Origin: Blastococcus sp. PRF04-17 | GTDB taxonomy: Bacteria; Actinomycetota; Actinomycetes; Mycobacteriales; Geodermatophilaceae | Length of the DNA stretch: 64,000 bases | Assembly: GCF_023016265.1 (NCBI RefSeq) | Contig: NZ_CP095412.1 | Span: forward strand, 3,968,001-4,032,000 | Direction of reading: 5' to 3' | The notes under the pieces: generated by a model | What the model was told of the DNA's origin: nothing | Database searches by the model: none | Seen by the model: only the letters and a program-made list of their open reading frames with translations | Position numbers and translations under genes: made by a program | In this document: one piece after another, positions 7,786-17,446 of the stretch | Position numbering within the stretch: the stretch's first letter is position 1 | How the letters are laid out: every line of letters starts with the position of its first letter

Positions 7786-8924
7786 CCGGGCCCGAGTTCG
7801 CCGAGGAGGTCCTCGACGACCTCGACCTGCTGCGTGCGCGAGACCCCCGCGGGCTGCTGCCCGCCGTCGCGGGCGCCGGCGCCCAGGTGCGGGAGACGGC
7901 ACGGCTGACCGAGGAGGCCGGGCTCGGACGCGTCACCGACGGCGGCCGGCCGCGCGGCCTGGTCATCGTGGCCCGCCGTGAGGGGGCGGTGGCGGCGTCC
8001 GTGCTGCGGGCGCTGCTCGGGCCGTCGAGCCCGGTCACCGTGGACGTCGTCCCCGGTCCGAGCCTCCCGGTGTGGACCGGGCCCAGCGACATCGCCGTCG
8101 TCGCCACGCGCACGGGCGCGGGGCAGTACGCCGTGGCCCCCGCCTACGAGGCGGCCCGCCGCGGCGTGACCCTCCTGGGCATCGGCGCCGACGACGCCCC
8201 GCTGCGGGCGGCCTGCTCGACCGCCCGAGCCCCCTACGTCGCGCTGCCCCGGACCAGGGTCCGGCACACGACCCTCTGGTCGCTGCTGACCCCCATGCTC
8301 CTGCTGGCCACCGACCTCGGCCTGCTGCCCCGGGGCACGGCGGACCCGGAGGCCGTCGCCGGGGCGCTGGACGAGATCGCCGGCGAGTGCGGCCCGGCGC
8401 AGGAGTCGTTCGTCAACCCGGCGAAGACCCTGGGGCTGGAACTGCTCGACGCGCTGCCGGTGATCGCGGCGGAGGGGCCACTGGCCGGGACGGCGGCCAC
8501 CCGGATCGAGGACCAGCTCGCCACCCTCGCCGGGCTGCCCGTGGCCGGCTTCCGGCTGCCCGACCAGCGGGTCGCCGCGTGCTCCGTGCTGGGCGGCCCG
8601 CTCGCCCCCCGGGACGCCGACGACTTCTTCCGCGACCGGGCCGACGACGAGGGTCGCCGCCTCCGGCTGCTGACCATCCGTGATCCCGAGGCCGGCGCGA
8701 ACGACGGCGCGGAGGAGCGGGAGCCGCGCTCCGCGGGGGCGGCCGTCGACGAGGTGCTGCGCACCGCGGCGGCCCACAACGTCCCCGTGAGCGGGCTGGC
8801 CGAGCACGGCGACCCGCTGCGGTACGCCCGGCTGCCCCGCCTGGCCCGCCAGCTGGCGGTCGCCGACTTCACCGCGGTCTACCTCGCGCTGGCCCTGGAC
8901 AACGAGCGCGCCATCTCGCCATGA
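7782..8924 (+). CDS. SIS-domain protein (Rv3256c/TobH-like)
   Basis: The 380 aa protein has a sugar isomerase (SIS) fold in the first half (GLVIVARREGAVAASVLRAL, SDIAVVATRTGAGQYAV) and a second SIS-like half (TRIEDQLATLAGLPVAGF). The family contains bifunctional phosphoglucose/phosphomannose isomerases but members at this locus are of unproven activity. It sits between manB and, further on, manA, exactly where Rv3256c lies. The ATG overlaps the Trm112 stop. The assignment to the family is good; catalytic activity is not established from sequence. Confidence 0.83.
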   Translation: MTGPEFAEEVLDDLDLLRARDPRGLLPAVAGAGAQVRETARLTEEAGLGRVTDGGRPRGLVIVARREGAVAASVLRALLGPSSPVTVDVVPGPSLPVWTGPSDIAVVATRTGAGQYAVAPAYEAARRGVTLLGIGADDAPLRAACSTARAPYVALPRTRVRHTTLWSLLTPMLLLATDLGLLPRGTADPEAVAGALDEIAGECGPAQESFVNPAKTLGLELLDALPVIAAEGPLAGTAATRIEDQLATLAGLPVAGFRLPDQRVAACSVLGGPLAPRDADDFFRDRADDEGRRLRLLTIRDPEAGANDGAEEREPRSAGAAVDEVLRTAAAHNVPVSGLAEHGDPLRYARLPRLARQLAVADFTAVYLALALDNERAISP

Positions 8925-9075
8925 CCCACCCCGCCCCGACGCACCCCGACACGACGGGGCGTTGGAGACGCCGTGAGCGGGTACTGCCGCCGCCGAGCGT
9001 CGGGCACCGCAGCACCTGACCGACCAGCGACGCCGAAGACAGCACGCGGGTGCTGACCGATCGAGAGGACCCCTT

Positions 9076-10023
9076 GTGGCCGGCGGACTCGTAGCCCTCC
9101 TCGACGACGTGGCCGTGCTCGCGCGCGCCGCCGCCGCCTCCATCGACGACATCGGTGCGGCGGCGGGGCGGGCCAGCGTGAAGGCCGCCGGTGTCGTCGT
9201 CGACGACACCGCCGTCACGCCGCAGTACGTGCAGGGGCTCGCCGCGGAGCGCGAGCTGCCGATCATCCGGCGCATCGCGCTGGGCTCGCTCCGCAACAAG
9301 CTGCTGATCATCCTGCCGGCCATCCTGCTGCTCAGTCAGTTCCTGCCGTGGCTGCTCACGCCGATCCTGATGCTCGGGGGCGCCTACCTCTGCTACGAGG
9401 GCGCGGAGAAGATCTGGCACCGGATCAGCGGGCATCAGGAGAGCCATGCCTCGGTGGAGGAGGCGCTGCCGGACGAGAAGTCGATCGTGTCCGGGGCCGT
9501 GCGGACCGACTTCATCCTGTCCGCCGAGATCATGGTCATCTCGCTCAACGAGGTGGCACGCGAGGGATTCGTGTCGCGGGCGGCGATCCTCGCGGTCGTC
9601 GCGATCGGGATCACCGTCCTCGTGTACGGCGTCGTCGGGCTGATCGTGAAAATGGACGACGTGGGGCTGGCGCTGTCGCAGCGGGACGGCAAGCGCGTGG
9701 CCCGGTTCGGCCGGGGGCTGGTCAGGGCCATGCCCCGGCTGCTGTCGGCGCTCACGGTGATCGGCACCGTCGCGATGCTGTGGGTCGGTGGCCACATCCT
9801 GCTGGTGGGCAGCCACGAGCTGGGCCTGCATGCCGTCTACGACGTCGTGCACCACCTCGAGGAGGCCGCGCACGAGGCCACCGGTGCCCTCGGCGGAGTG
9901 GTGGGCTGGCTGGTCAACACGGCCGGCAGCGCCGTGCTCGGTCTCGTGGTCGGCGCGCTGGTCGTGGTGGTCATGAACCTCACCGTCCACCGCCGGAAGG
10001 CAGGGTCGGCGGCGTCCCACTGA
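9076..10023 (+). CDS. DUF808 family (YedI-like) membrane protein
   Basis: A 315 aa inner-membrane protein. It opens with the conserved [20 protein letters not shown] and contains the DUF808 hallmark [18 protein letters not shown] and [19 protein letters not shown]. About five membrane helices follow (near residues 80, 175, 215-240 and 290-305). Its transport or other role is unknown. The GTG at 9076 is supported by GAGAGGA seven bases upstream. This gene and glpD separate manA from manB, unlike in mycobacteria. A hairpin repeat starts right after its stop. Confidence 0.85.
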   Translation: MAGGLVALLDDVAVLARAAAASIDDIGAAAGRASVKAAGVVVDDTAVTPQYVQGLAAERELPIIRRIALGSLRNKLLIILPAILLLSQFLPWLLTPILMLGGAYLCYEGAEKIWHRISGHQESHASVEEALPDEKSIVSGAVRTDFILSAEIMVISLNEVAREGFVSRAAILAVVAIGITVLVYGVVGLIVKMDDVGLALSQRDGKRVARFGRGLVRAMPRLLSALTVIGTVAMLWVGGHILLVGSHELGLHAVYDVVHHLEEAAHEATGALGGVVGWLVNTAGSAVLGLVVGALVVVVMNLTVHRRKAGSAASH

Positions 10024-10024
10024 T

Positions 10025-10081
10025 CAAGGACCCCGTCCTCCTCACGCCGCGCAGGCTCGGCGCGAGCCTCGGGACGGGGCC
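10025..10081 (+). repeat. 3' hairpin repeat, copy D
   Basis: Begins two bases after the DUF808 stop. The outer stem is 10031-10038 with 10072-10079 (eight perfect pairs) plus GG/CC. The inner stem is 10041-10048 with 10059-10066, with the A.C mismatch at 10044/10063. The loop is GCGCAGGCTC. Confidence 0.78.
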
Positions 10082-10106
10082 GGGCGAGTTGGGGGACAGT
10101 GGGGAC

Positions 10107-11881
10107 ATGCACTCGCGGGAGACCGACCGCACCTACCTGTCGCCGGAGCGCCGGCGGGCCGACCGCGCGCGACTGGAGAGCGAGGTCGTCGACGTCCTCG
10201 TCATCGGCGGCGGGGTCACCGGCGCCGGTGCGGCGCTGGACGCGGCGAGCCGCGGGCTGACCGTCGCACTGGTGGAGGCGCGCGACTGGGCCTCGGGTAC
10301 GTCGAGCCGCTCGAGCAAGCTGATCCACGGCGGCCTGCGCTACCTGGAGCAGTTCGCCTTCCCCTGGTCCACGAGGCGCTCTCCGAGCGCGCCCGGCTGG
10401 TGCGGACCATCGCGCCGCACCTGGTCACGCCACTGCCGTTCCTGCTGCCACTGACCAGGAAGGTGTGGCAGCGGGCCTACTTCGGTGCCGGTGTCGCCCT
10501 CTACGACGTGCTCGGCGCGGCGTTCACCCGCGGCCGGGACATCCCCCGGCACCGGCACCTGTCCCGCAGGGCGACGCTCGAGGCCTTCCCGGGGCTGCGC
10601 AGCGACCTCGTCCGCGGTGCCATCCGGTACTGGGACGCGCAGGTGGACGACGCCCGGCACACCCTCGCGGTGGTGCGCACTGCCGCCGGCTACGGGGCCC
10701 GCGTGCTCTCCAGCGCGCGGGTGGTCGGGCTGCTGCGGGACGGCGACGGGGCGGGCGGGGACGACATGGCGCCGGTCGTCGGTGCGCACGTCGCCGACCT
10801 GACCGACGGGACGGCGTTCACCGTCCGCGCGCGCAGCGTCATCGCCGCGACCGGCGTCTGGAGCGACGACATCGGGGAGATGCTCGGCGTCGCCGCGCCC
10901 AGCCTGCGGGTGCGCGCGTCGAAGGGCGTGCACCTCGTGCTGCCGCGTTCGGCCATCGACGGCGCCGACCTCGACGCGGCCGGCGGCCCCCAGGCGGGAC
11001 TCATCCTGCGGACGCCGACGAGCGTGCTGTTCGTCATCCCGTGGGGCGAGCGGTGGATCGTCGGCACCACCGACACCCCCTGGAAGCTGGACCGCGACCA
11101 CCCCGCGGCCAGCAGCGCCGACATCGACTACCTGCTGGGCCAGCTCAACGCGGTGCTGACCCGGCCGGTCTCGGTCGACGACTGCCTGGGTGTCTACGCC
11201 GGGCTGCGGCCGCTCCTGGCCGGCGAGTCCGACGAGACCAGCCGCCTCTCGCGCGAGCACGCGGTGGTCACCCCCGTCCCGGGTCTGGTGCTCGTCGCCG
11301 GCGGGAAGTACACGACCTACCGGGTCATGGCCGAGGACGCCGTCGACGCCGCCGTCGTCGGCCTGCCCGGTGTCGCGTCGTCCCGGACGAAGCTGCTCCC
11401 GCTGGTGGGCGCTCAGCGCTGGGAGGAGGTCCGCGACCGCGCCGCCGAGCTCGCCGGGTCCTCCGGGCTCGCCGTGGACACCGTCCAGCGCCTGCTGCGC
11501 CGGCACGGCGACCAGATCGCCGACGTCCTCGGGCTCATCCGTTCGGATCCGTCGCTGGCCCGGCCGCTGACGGGGGCGCCGCACCACCTGGCGGCCGAGG
11601 TCGTGCACGCGGTCACCGCGGAAGGCGCCCTGCACCTGGACGACGTCCTGACCCGGCGGACGCGGATCTCGATCGAGACCGCCCACCGGGGCGTGGAGTC
11701 CGCGCCCGAGGTGGCCGACCTCATGGCCGCCGTCCTGGGGTGGGATGACGAGCGCCGGCGGCGGGAGGTCGAGCACTACGACGCCCGGGTCGAGGCAGAA
11801 CGGGAGTCGCAGCGGATGCCCGACGACCACACGGCCGACGCCGCGCGGCTCGGTGCCCCCGATGTGCGGGCCGCGGTGTGA
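10107..11881 (+). CDS. glpD: glycerol-3-phosphate dehydrogenase (FAD), frameshifted in this sequence
   Basis: GlpD oxidises sn-glycerol-3-phosphate to dihydroxyacetone phosphate at the membrane. The N-terminal part has the FAD-binding [19 protein letters not shown] and the [18 protein letters not shown] segment. The rest, in another frame, runs from [19 protein letters not shown] through [14 protein letters not shown] and [16 protein letters not shown] to the C-terminal helical domain. The frame changes at the C run 10361-10364, where one more C would give FAFPLVHEAL and a normal 591 aa protein. Total length 1775 is one short of a multiple of three. I regard this as a probable sequencing deletion, not a pseudogene. 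The start ATG at 10107 is preceded by GGGGAC. Confidence 0.88.
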
Positions 11882-11940
11882 CGGGGGAGCAGCAGAGGGA
11901 CCGCTGATGCGCGGCGGCGCTCCTGGCGGGTCCCGGCCAT

Positions 11941-11946
11941 TACGCT
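11941..11946 (+). promoter_or_regulatory. probable -10 box for leaderless manA
   Basis: TACGCT ends seven bases before the ATG of manA. The arrangement predicts transcription starting at the A of ATG; no Shine-Dalgarno lies between. Confidence 0.45.
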
Positions 11947-11953
11947 GACGCCG

Positions 11954-13129
11954 ATGTGGCTGCTGCAGAACACCGTGCGTCATTACCCGTGGGGCTCGCA
12001 CACCGTGATCCCGGAGCTCCTCGGTGAGCCCGCTCCCGCCGACAAGCCCTACGCGGAACTGTGGATGGGGGCGCACCCCGACGCGTCCAGCGTGCTCTCC
12101 ACCGGGATGGCGCTGAACAAGGCCATCGAGGAGGCGCCGGAGGCGCTGATCGGTCCGGAGGTCCGCGACCGGTTCGGGGACCGGCTGCCCTTCCTGATGA
12201 AGGTGCTGGCCGCGGAGCAGCCGCTGTCGCTGCAGGCCCATCCGACGCCCGAGCAGGCGCAGGCCGGATTCGCCGCCGAGGAGGCGGCGGGGGTGCCGCG
12301 CAACGACCCGACGCGGACCTTCAAGGACCCGTTCCACAAGCCCGAGCTCCTGCTCGCACTGACCACCTTCGAGGCCCTCTGCGGGTTCCGGCCCGTGGAG
12401 GAGTCGCTGCACTGCCTGGCCAAGCTCCAGGTCCCCGAGCTGAAGCCGACGATCGCGGCCCTGGCCCGCGGCGGGCTGCGGGCCGCGATCCCGCAGCTGC
12501 TGGCCCTGTCGGCCGAGCGCCGCGAGGAGCTCGTCAAGGCGGTGGCCGCCAAGGCGGCCACGTTCGTGGCGGCGCACGACCCCGAGTTCATCAACACCTA
12601 CCGGTGGGCGGCCTCGCTGGCCGAGACCTACCCCGGGGACCCGGGCGTGGTCATCTCCCTGATGTGCAACCACCTCAAGCTCGCGCCCGGCGAGGCGGTC
12701 TTCCTGCCCGCGGGCAACCTGCACGCCTACCTCAGCGGGGCCGGGGTCGAGGTGATGGCCAGCTCGGACAACGTGCTGCGCGGGGGGCTCACCGGCAAGC
12801 ACGTCGATCTGGCCGCCCTCATCGAGGTGCTCGACTTCTCCGACGGCCGGGTTCCGGTCATCCACCCGGTGCTGGGCCCCGGTGGTCTGCGCTACCCGGT
12901 GCCGGTCGAGGACTTCGACCTCACGCGCGTGCAGCTCGACGGCCAGTCCGGGACGCTGACCACCCGCGGACCGCAGGTGCTGCTCTGCACCGAGGGCACC
13001 GCGGTCCTCAGCTCCGCCGACGGTGAGCTCACCCTGGAGCAGGGCTGCTCGGCGTTCGTCCCCGCCGGTACTCCGGTCACCGCCAGCGGCCCCGCCGTCC
13101 TCTACCGGGCCACCACCAACCTCAACTGA
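11954..13129 (+). CDS. manA: mannose-6-phosphate isomerase, class I
   Basis: The zinc enzyme links fructose-6-phosphate to mannose-6-phosphate, feeding ManB. The 391 aa protein shows the class I pattern: NTVRHYPWGSHT at the N-terminus, the zinc ligands in SLQAHPTPEQAQ and FHKPELLLAL, and FLPAGNLHAYLSGAGVEVMA with the third histidine. The C-terminal cupin ends with a typical VPAGTPV turn. The ATG at 11954 follows a TACGCT box. The stop is followed at once by hairpin repeat B and then the ahcY promoter. Confidence 0.94.
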   Translation: MWLLQNTVRHYPWGSHTVIPELLGEPAPADKPYAELWMGAHPDASSVLSTGMALNKAIEEAPEALIGPEVRDRFGDRLPFLMKVLAAEQPLSLQAHPTPEQAQAGFAAEEAAGVPRNDPTRTFKDPFHKPELLLALTTFEALCGFRPVEESLHCLAKLQVPELKPTIAALARGGLRAAIPQLLALSAERREELVKAVAAKAATFVAAHDPEFINTYRWAASLAETYPGDPGVVISLMCNHLKLAPGEAVFLPAGNLHAYLSGAGVEVMASSDNVLRGGLTGKHVDLAALIEVLDFSDGRVPVIHPVLGPGGLRYPVPVEDFDLTRVQLDGQSGTLTTRGPQVLLCTEGTAVLSSADGELTLEQGCSAFVPAGTPVTASGPAVLYRATTNLN

Positions 13130-13187
13130 GAAAGGACCCCCTTCTCCCCACCCCTCGCAGGCTCGGGGCGGTGCCCTGAAGGGGGCC
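13130..13187 (+). repeat. 3' hairpin repeat, copy B
   Basis: Begins at the base after the manA stop. The outer stem is 13137-13144 with 13178-13185 (eight perfect pairs) plus GG/CC around a bulged A. The inner stem is 13148-13154 with 13165-13171, A.C mismatch at 13150/13169. The loop is TCGCAGGCTC. Confidence 0.8.
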
Positions 13188-13199
13188 TGGCGTGGTGGC

Positions 13200-13228
13200 T
13201 TCATAACGGTGAGGTCACGACGTATCAT
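13200..13228 (+). promoter_or_regulatory. probable ahcY promoter
   Basis: TTCATA (13200-13205) and TATCAT (13223-13228) are spaced by 17 bases. They stand out as the only AT-rich stretch between manA and ahcY, giving a 5' UTR of about 120 bases. I looked for an S-adenosylhomocysteine riboswitch core in that UTR and did not find it. Confidence 0.5.
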
Positions 13229-13353
13229 GGATCCGGCACGAGCCCCGCCGAAGCCTCGGCATGCTCGCTCGAATCCGCAGACCGCCGATCCTCGGCCCCG
13301 CCGCGCGCTGCGCAGCCGCCGGCCGACACGGCTGAACCGCCCTCTGGAGCGAC

Positions 13354-14865
<1,512 letters not shown>

Positions 14866-14926
14866 GAAAGGACCACCCTCCTCCCCACGCCTCGCTCCGC
14901 TCGGCGCGGGCCCCTGGAGGGTGGCC
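14866..14926 (+). repeat. 3' hairpin repeat, copy C
   Basis: Begins at the base after the ahcY stop. The outer stem is 14873-14881 with 14916-14924 (nine perfect pairs) plus GG/CC. The inner stem is 14884-14891 with 14903-14910, A.C mismatch at 14887/14907. The loop is the 11-base TCGCTCCGCTC. Confidence 0.82.
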
Positions 14927-14943
14927 GTTCCAGACACTCGCGT

Positions 14944-14974
14944 AGCGGCTCACCCCGACGGGGTGGGCCGCTTT
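14944..14974 (+). terminator. hairpin terminator between ahcY and mtrA
   Basis: A 13 bp stem with one G.T wobble (14944-14956 with 14960-14972), a three-base loop and a short TT follow repeat copy C. It is placed to end ahcY transcription 18 bases before mtrA. Confidence 0.65.
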
Positions 14975-14992
14975 CGCGCTGAACAGCGCAGA

Positions 14993-15708
14993 ATGGTCGT
15001 CGTGCCACCCACCGCGCCTTCGAACGGTCCCAGCCGCGGCCGTGTCCTCGTCGTCGACGACGACGCCGCCCTCGCCGAGATGCTCGGCATCGTGCTGCGG
15101 CGCGAGGGCTACGAACCCGCGTTCGTCTCCGACGGCAACCGTGCGGTCGGCGTCTTCCAGCAGACCCGGCCCGACCTGGTGCTGCTCGACCTGATGCTGC
15201 CGGGCCGCAACGGCCTGCAGATCTGCCAGGACATCCGCACGCAGTCGACCGTGCCCATCGTGATGCTCACGGCCAAGGGCGACACCATCGACGTCGTCCA
15301 GGGCCTGGAGGCCGGCGCCGACGACTACGTGACCAAGCCGTTCAAGCCCGTCGAGCTCGTCGCGCGCGTGCGAGCCCAGCTCCGCCGGGGCGAGACGGGG
15401 CAGGCCGAGAACCTGAGCATCGGCGACGTCCAGATCGACGTGCCGGCACACCAGGTCACCCGGGACGGCGCGCCGATCGCACTCACCCCCTGGAGTTCGA
15501 CCTGCTGGTGGCGCTGGCCCGCAAGCCGCGCCAGGTCTTCACCCGGGAGCTCCTCCTCGAGCAGGTGTGGGGCTACCGGCACGCCGCCGACACCCGCCTG
15601 GTCAACGTCCACGTGCAGCGCCTGCGCGCCAAGATCGAGCGCGACCCGGAGAAGCCCGAGGTCGTGCTGACCGTGCGCGGCGTGGGCTACAAGGCCGGCC
15701 CGCCGTGA
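14993..15708 (+). CDS. mtrA: response regulator MtrA, frameshifted in this sequence
   Basis: MtrA is the OmpR-type response regulator of the MtrAB system that controls cell-wall turnover and division. The receiver domain shows RVLVVDDDAALAEML, phospho-Asp in LVLLDLMLPG, and GADDYVTKPFKPVEL. The winged-helix DNA-binding domain ends with HAADTRLVNVHVQRLRAKIE and VRGVGYKAG. The frame breaks at the C run 15486-15490; a sixth C would give IALTPLEFDLLVALARKPRQ and an intact 238 aa protein. Because MtrA is essential in mycobacteria, a sequencing deletion is far likelier than a true mutation. Start ATG at 14993, with GTG at 15002 as alternative. Confidence 0.92.
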
Positions 15709-15724
15709 GCGCGAGCCGCCCGTC

Positions 15725-17446
15725 GTGACTCGCACGTCGCCCCCCGAGACCACGGTGGGGGCGCCCGGCCCACCCGCGCCCGTGCCACGTCCCCGGCGCG
15801 TCGGCGAGCTGGCCCGCGTGCGGCGTGGTCTGCGGCGTCGAGCCGTCCGGGCGCGGCGGAAGGTCCGGTCCGTCCTCCAGCGCACCGGCGGACAGGCGCT
15901 CCAGGCCTGGCGCTCCTCGCTGCAGGTGCGCATCGGCGCCATCACCATGCTCGTCGCCGGCACCGTGGTGATCATCGTGAGCCTGGTCCTCTTCAGCCAG
16001 ATCAAGGACCAGCTGCTCACGGTCAAGGAGAAGGCGGCGGTCGCGCAGACGCAGGCGGGTGTCTCCTACGCCACGACCCAGGTGACCGGCATCGCCGCCG
16101 GCGACGCCGCCAGCGTGCGCACCACCCTCGAGCGCACGGTGCGGGAGCTGAAGCGCCGCGCGGGCGCCGCTGGCGACTTCGACCTCGTCATGGTGCACCG
16201 CACCGGTGACCGGGAGCGCACCGCACCCAACCCCAGCCTCATCTTCGACACGCTGCCGCCCGACCTGCGGGCCGACATCGCCGCGGGCGGGCAGGCGATG
16301 AAGTACTGGCCGGTCCCGAACGACCGGCGGCAGCTGCAGCCGACCCTGCTGGTCGGGGCTGCCGTGCCCAGCGACACCGCCGGCACCCAGCAGATCGAGC
16401 TCTACTACGCGTTCCCACTCGACCAGGAGCAGGAGAGCCTGGCGGGCATCCGCAGCACCGTCATCATCAGCGGCATCGCGCTCACGCTCTTCGTGGTCGG
16501 CATCGGCGTGCTGGTGACGCGGCTGGTCGTGGACCCGGTGCGCCGCGCCGCCGGCACGGCGCAACAGCTGGCCGAGGGGCAGCTGGAACAGCGCATGACG
16601 GTGCGCGGGGAGGACGACCTCGCCCGCCTGGCGACCAGCTTCAACGCGATGGCCGACAGCCTGCAGCGGCAGATCACCCAACTGGAGGGGCTGTCCCAGT
16701 TGCAGCAGCGGTTCACCTCCGACGTCTCGCACGAGCTGCGCACGCCGCTGACCACGGTCCAGATGGCCGCCGACGTGCTGCACGAGGCCCGGGGCGACTT
16801 CCCGCCGCACGTGGCCCGCTCGGCGGAGCTGCTGCGGGCGGAGCTGGACCGCTTCGAGTCGCTGCTGACCGACCTGCTGGAGATCAGCCGGTACGACGCC
16901 GGTGCCGCCGTCCTCGACTCCGAGCCGACCGACCTCGGCGCGCTCGTCGCCCGGGTGGTGGCGGGCATGTACGGGCTGGCGGAGCGCCACGGGACCGAGC
17001 TCGCGGTCAACCGCCCCGACGAGGAGATCATCGCCGAGGTCGACGCCCGTCGGGTGGAGCGGATCCTGCGCAACCTCGTCGGCAACGCCATCGAGCACGG
17101 TGCCGGGCACCCGGTCGAGATCACCCTGGCCGCGAACCGGACGGCGGCGGCCGTCACGGTGCGCGACCTCGGAGTGGGCCTGTCCTCGGCCGATGCCCAG
17201 CACGTCTTCGACCGCTTCTGGCGGGCCGACCCGTCCCGGGTCCGCACGGTGGGGGGCAGCGGCCTGGGTCTGTCGATCAGCCTCGAGGACGCGCGGCTGC
17301 ACGGCGGCTGGCTGCAGGTGTGGGGCCAGCCCGGCGCGGGCGCGCAGTTCCGGCTGACCCTTCCGCTCACCGCCGGCGGCGACCTCACCAGCTCTCCGCT
17401 GCCCCTGCGCCCCGCCGTGATCCGCCGTCCCGGGGGTGTGGCGTGA
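15725..17446 (+). CDS. mtrB: sensor histidine kinase MtrB
   Basis: MtrB is the membrane kinase partner of MtrA. The 573 aa protein has an Arg-rich cytoplasmic N-terminus, a first helix near residues 75-100 (IGAITMLVAGTVVIIVSLVLF), an extracytoplasmic sensor region, and a second helix near 240-262. A HAMP domain follows (VDPVRRAAGTAQQLAEGQLE). The phospho-acceptor H-box is FTSDVSHELRTPLTTVQMAA, and the ATPase has LRNLVGNAIEHG, RDLGVGLS and GGSGLGLSIS. GTG start, 16 bases after mtrA. The stop overlaps the lpqB start. Confidence 0.95.
   Translation: MTRTSPPETTVGAPGPPAPVPRPRRVGELARVRRGLRRRAVRARRKVRSVLQRTGGQALQAWRSSLQVRIGAITMLVAGTVVIIVSLVLFSQIKDQLLTVKEKAAVAQTQAGVSYATTQVTGIAAGDAASVRTTLERTVRELKRRAGAAGDFDLVMVHRTGDRERTAPNPSLIFDTLPPDLRADIAAGGQAMKYWPVPNDRRQLQPTLLVGAAVPSDTAGTQQIELYYAFPLDQEQESLAGIRSTVIISGIALTLFVVGIGVLVTRLVVDPVRRAAGTAQQLAEGQLEQRMTVRGEDDLARLATSFNAMADSLQRQITQLEGLSQLQQRFTSDVSHELRTPLTTVQMAADVLHEARGDFPPHVARSAELLRAELDRFESLLTDLLEISRYDAGAAVLDSEPTDLGALVARVVAGMYGLAERHGTELAVNRPDEEIIAEVDARRVERILRNLVGNAIEHGAGHPVEITLAANRTAAAVTVRDLGVGLSSADAQHVFDRFWRADPSRVRTVGGSGLGLSISLEDARLHGGWLQVWGQPGAGAQFRLTLPLTAGGDLTSSPLPLRPAVIRRPGGVA

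Noticed and set aside
8938-8962. Hairpin after the SIS-domain gene
   Set aside because: Five plus three pairs with an internal bulge; too weak to call a terminator.
10107-11881. glpD as a pseudogene
   Set aside because: The single missing base is in a C run and matches the same kind of loss in eight other sites; both halves are well conserved.
11882-11953. Partial resemblance to the 3' hairpin repeat after glpD
   Set aside because: A GGGACC...GGTCCC pairing exists but the conserved loop, lead and inner stem are missing, so it is not counted as a copy.
10340-13228. 962-codon open frame on the minus strand opposite glpD and manA
   Set aside because: A GC-rich shadow of two clear genes; no motifs, no ribosome binding site and improbable composition.
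13193-13353. Possible SAH riboswitch before ahcY
   Set aside because: The conserved core (CCGAGGnGCGCUGC type) is absent; only a promoter and an ordinary GC-rich leader are visible.
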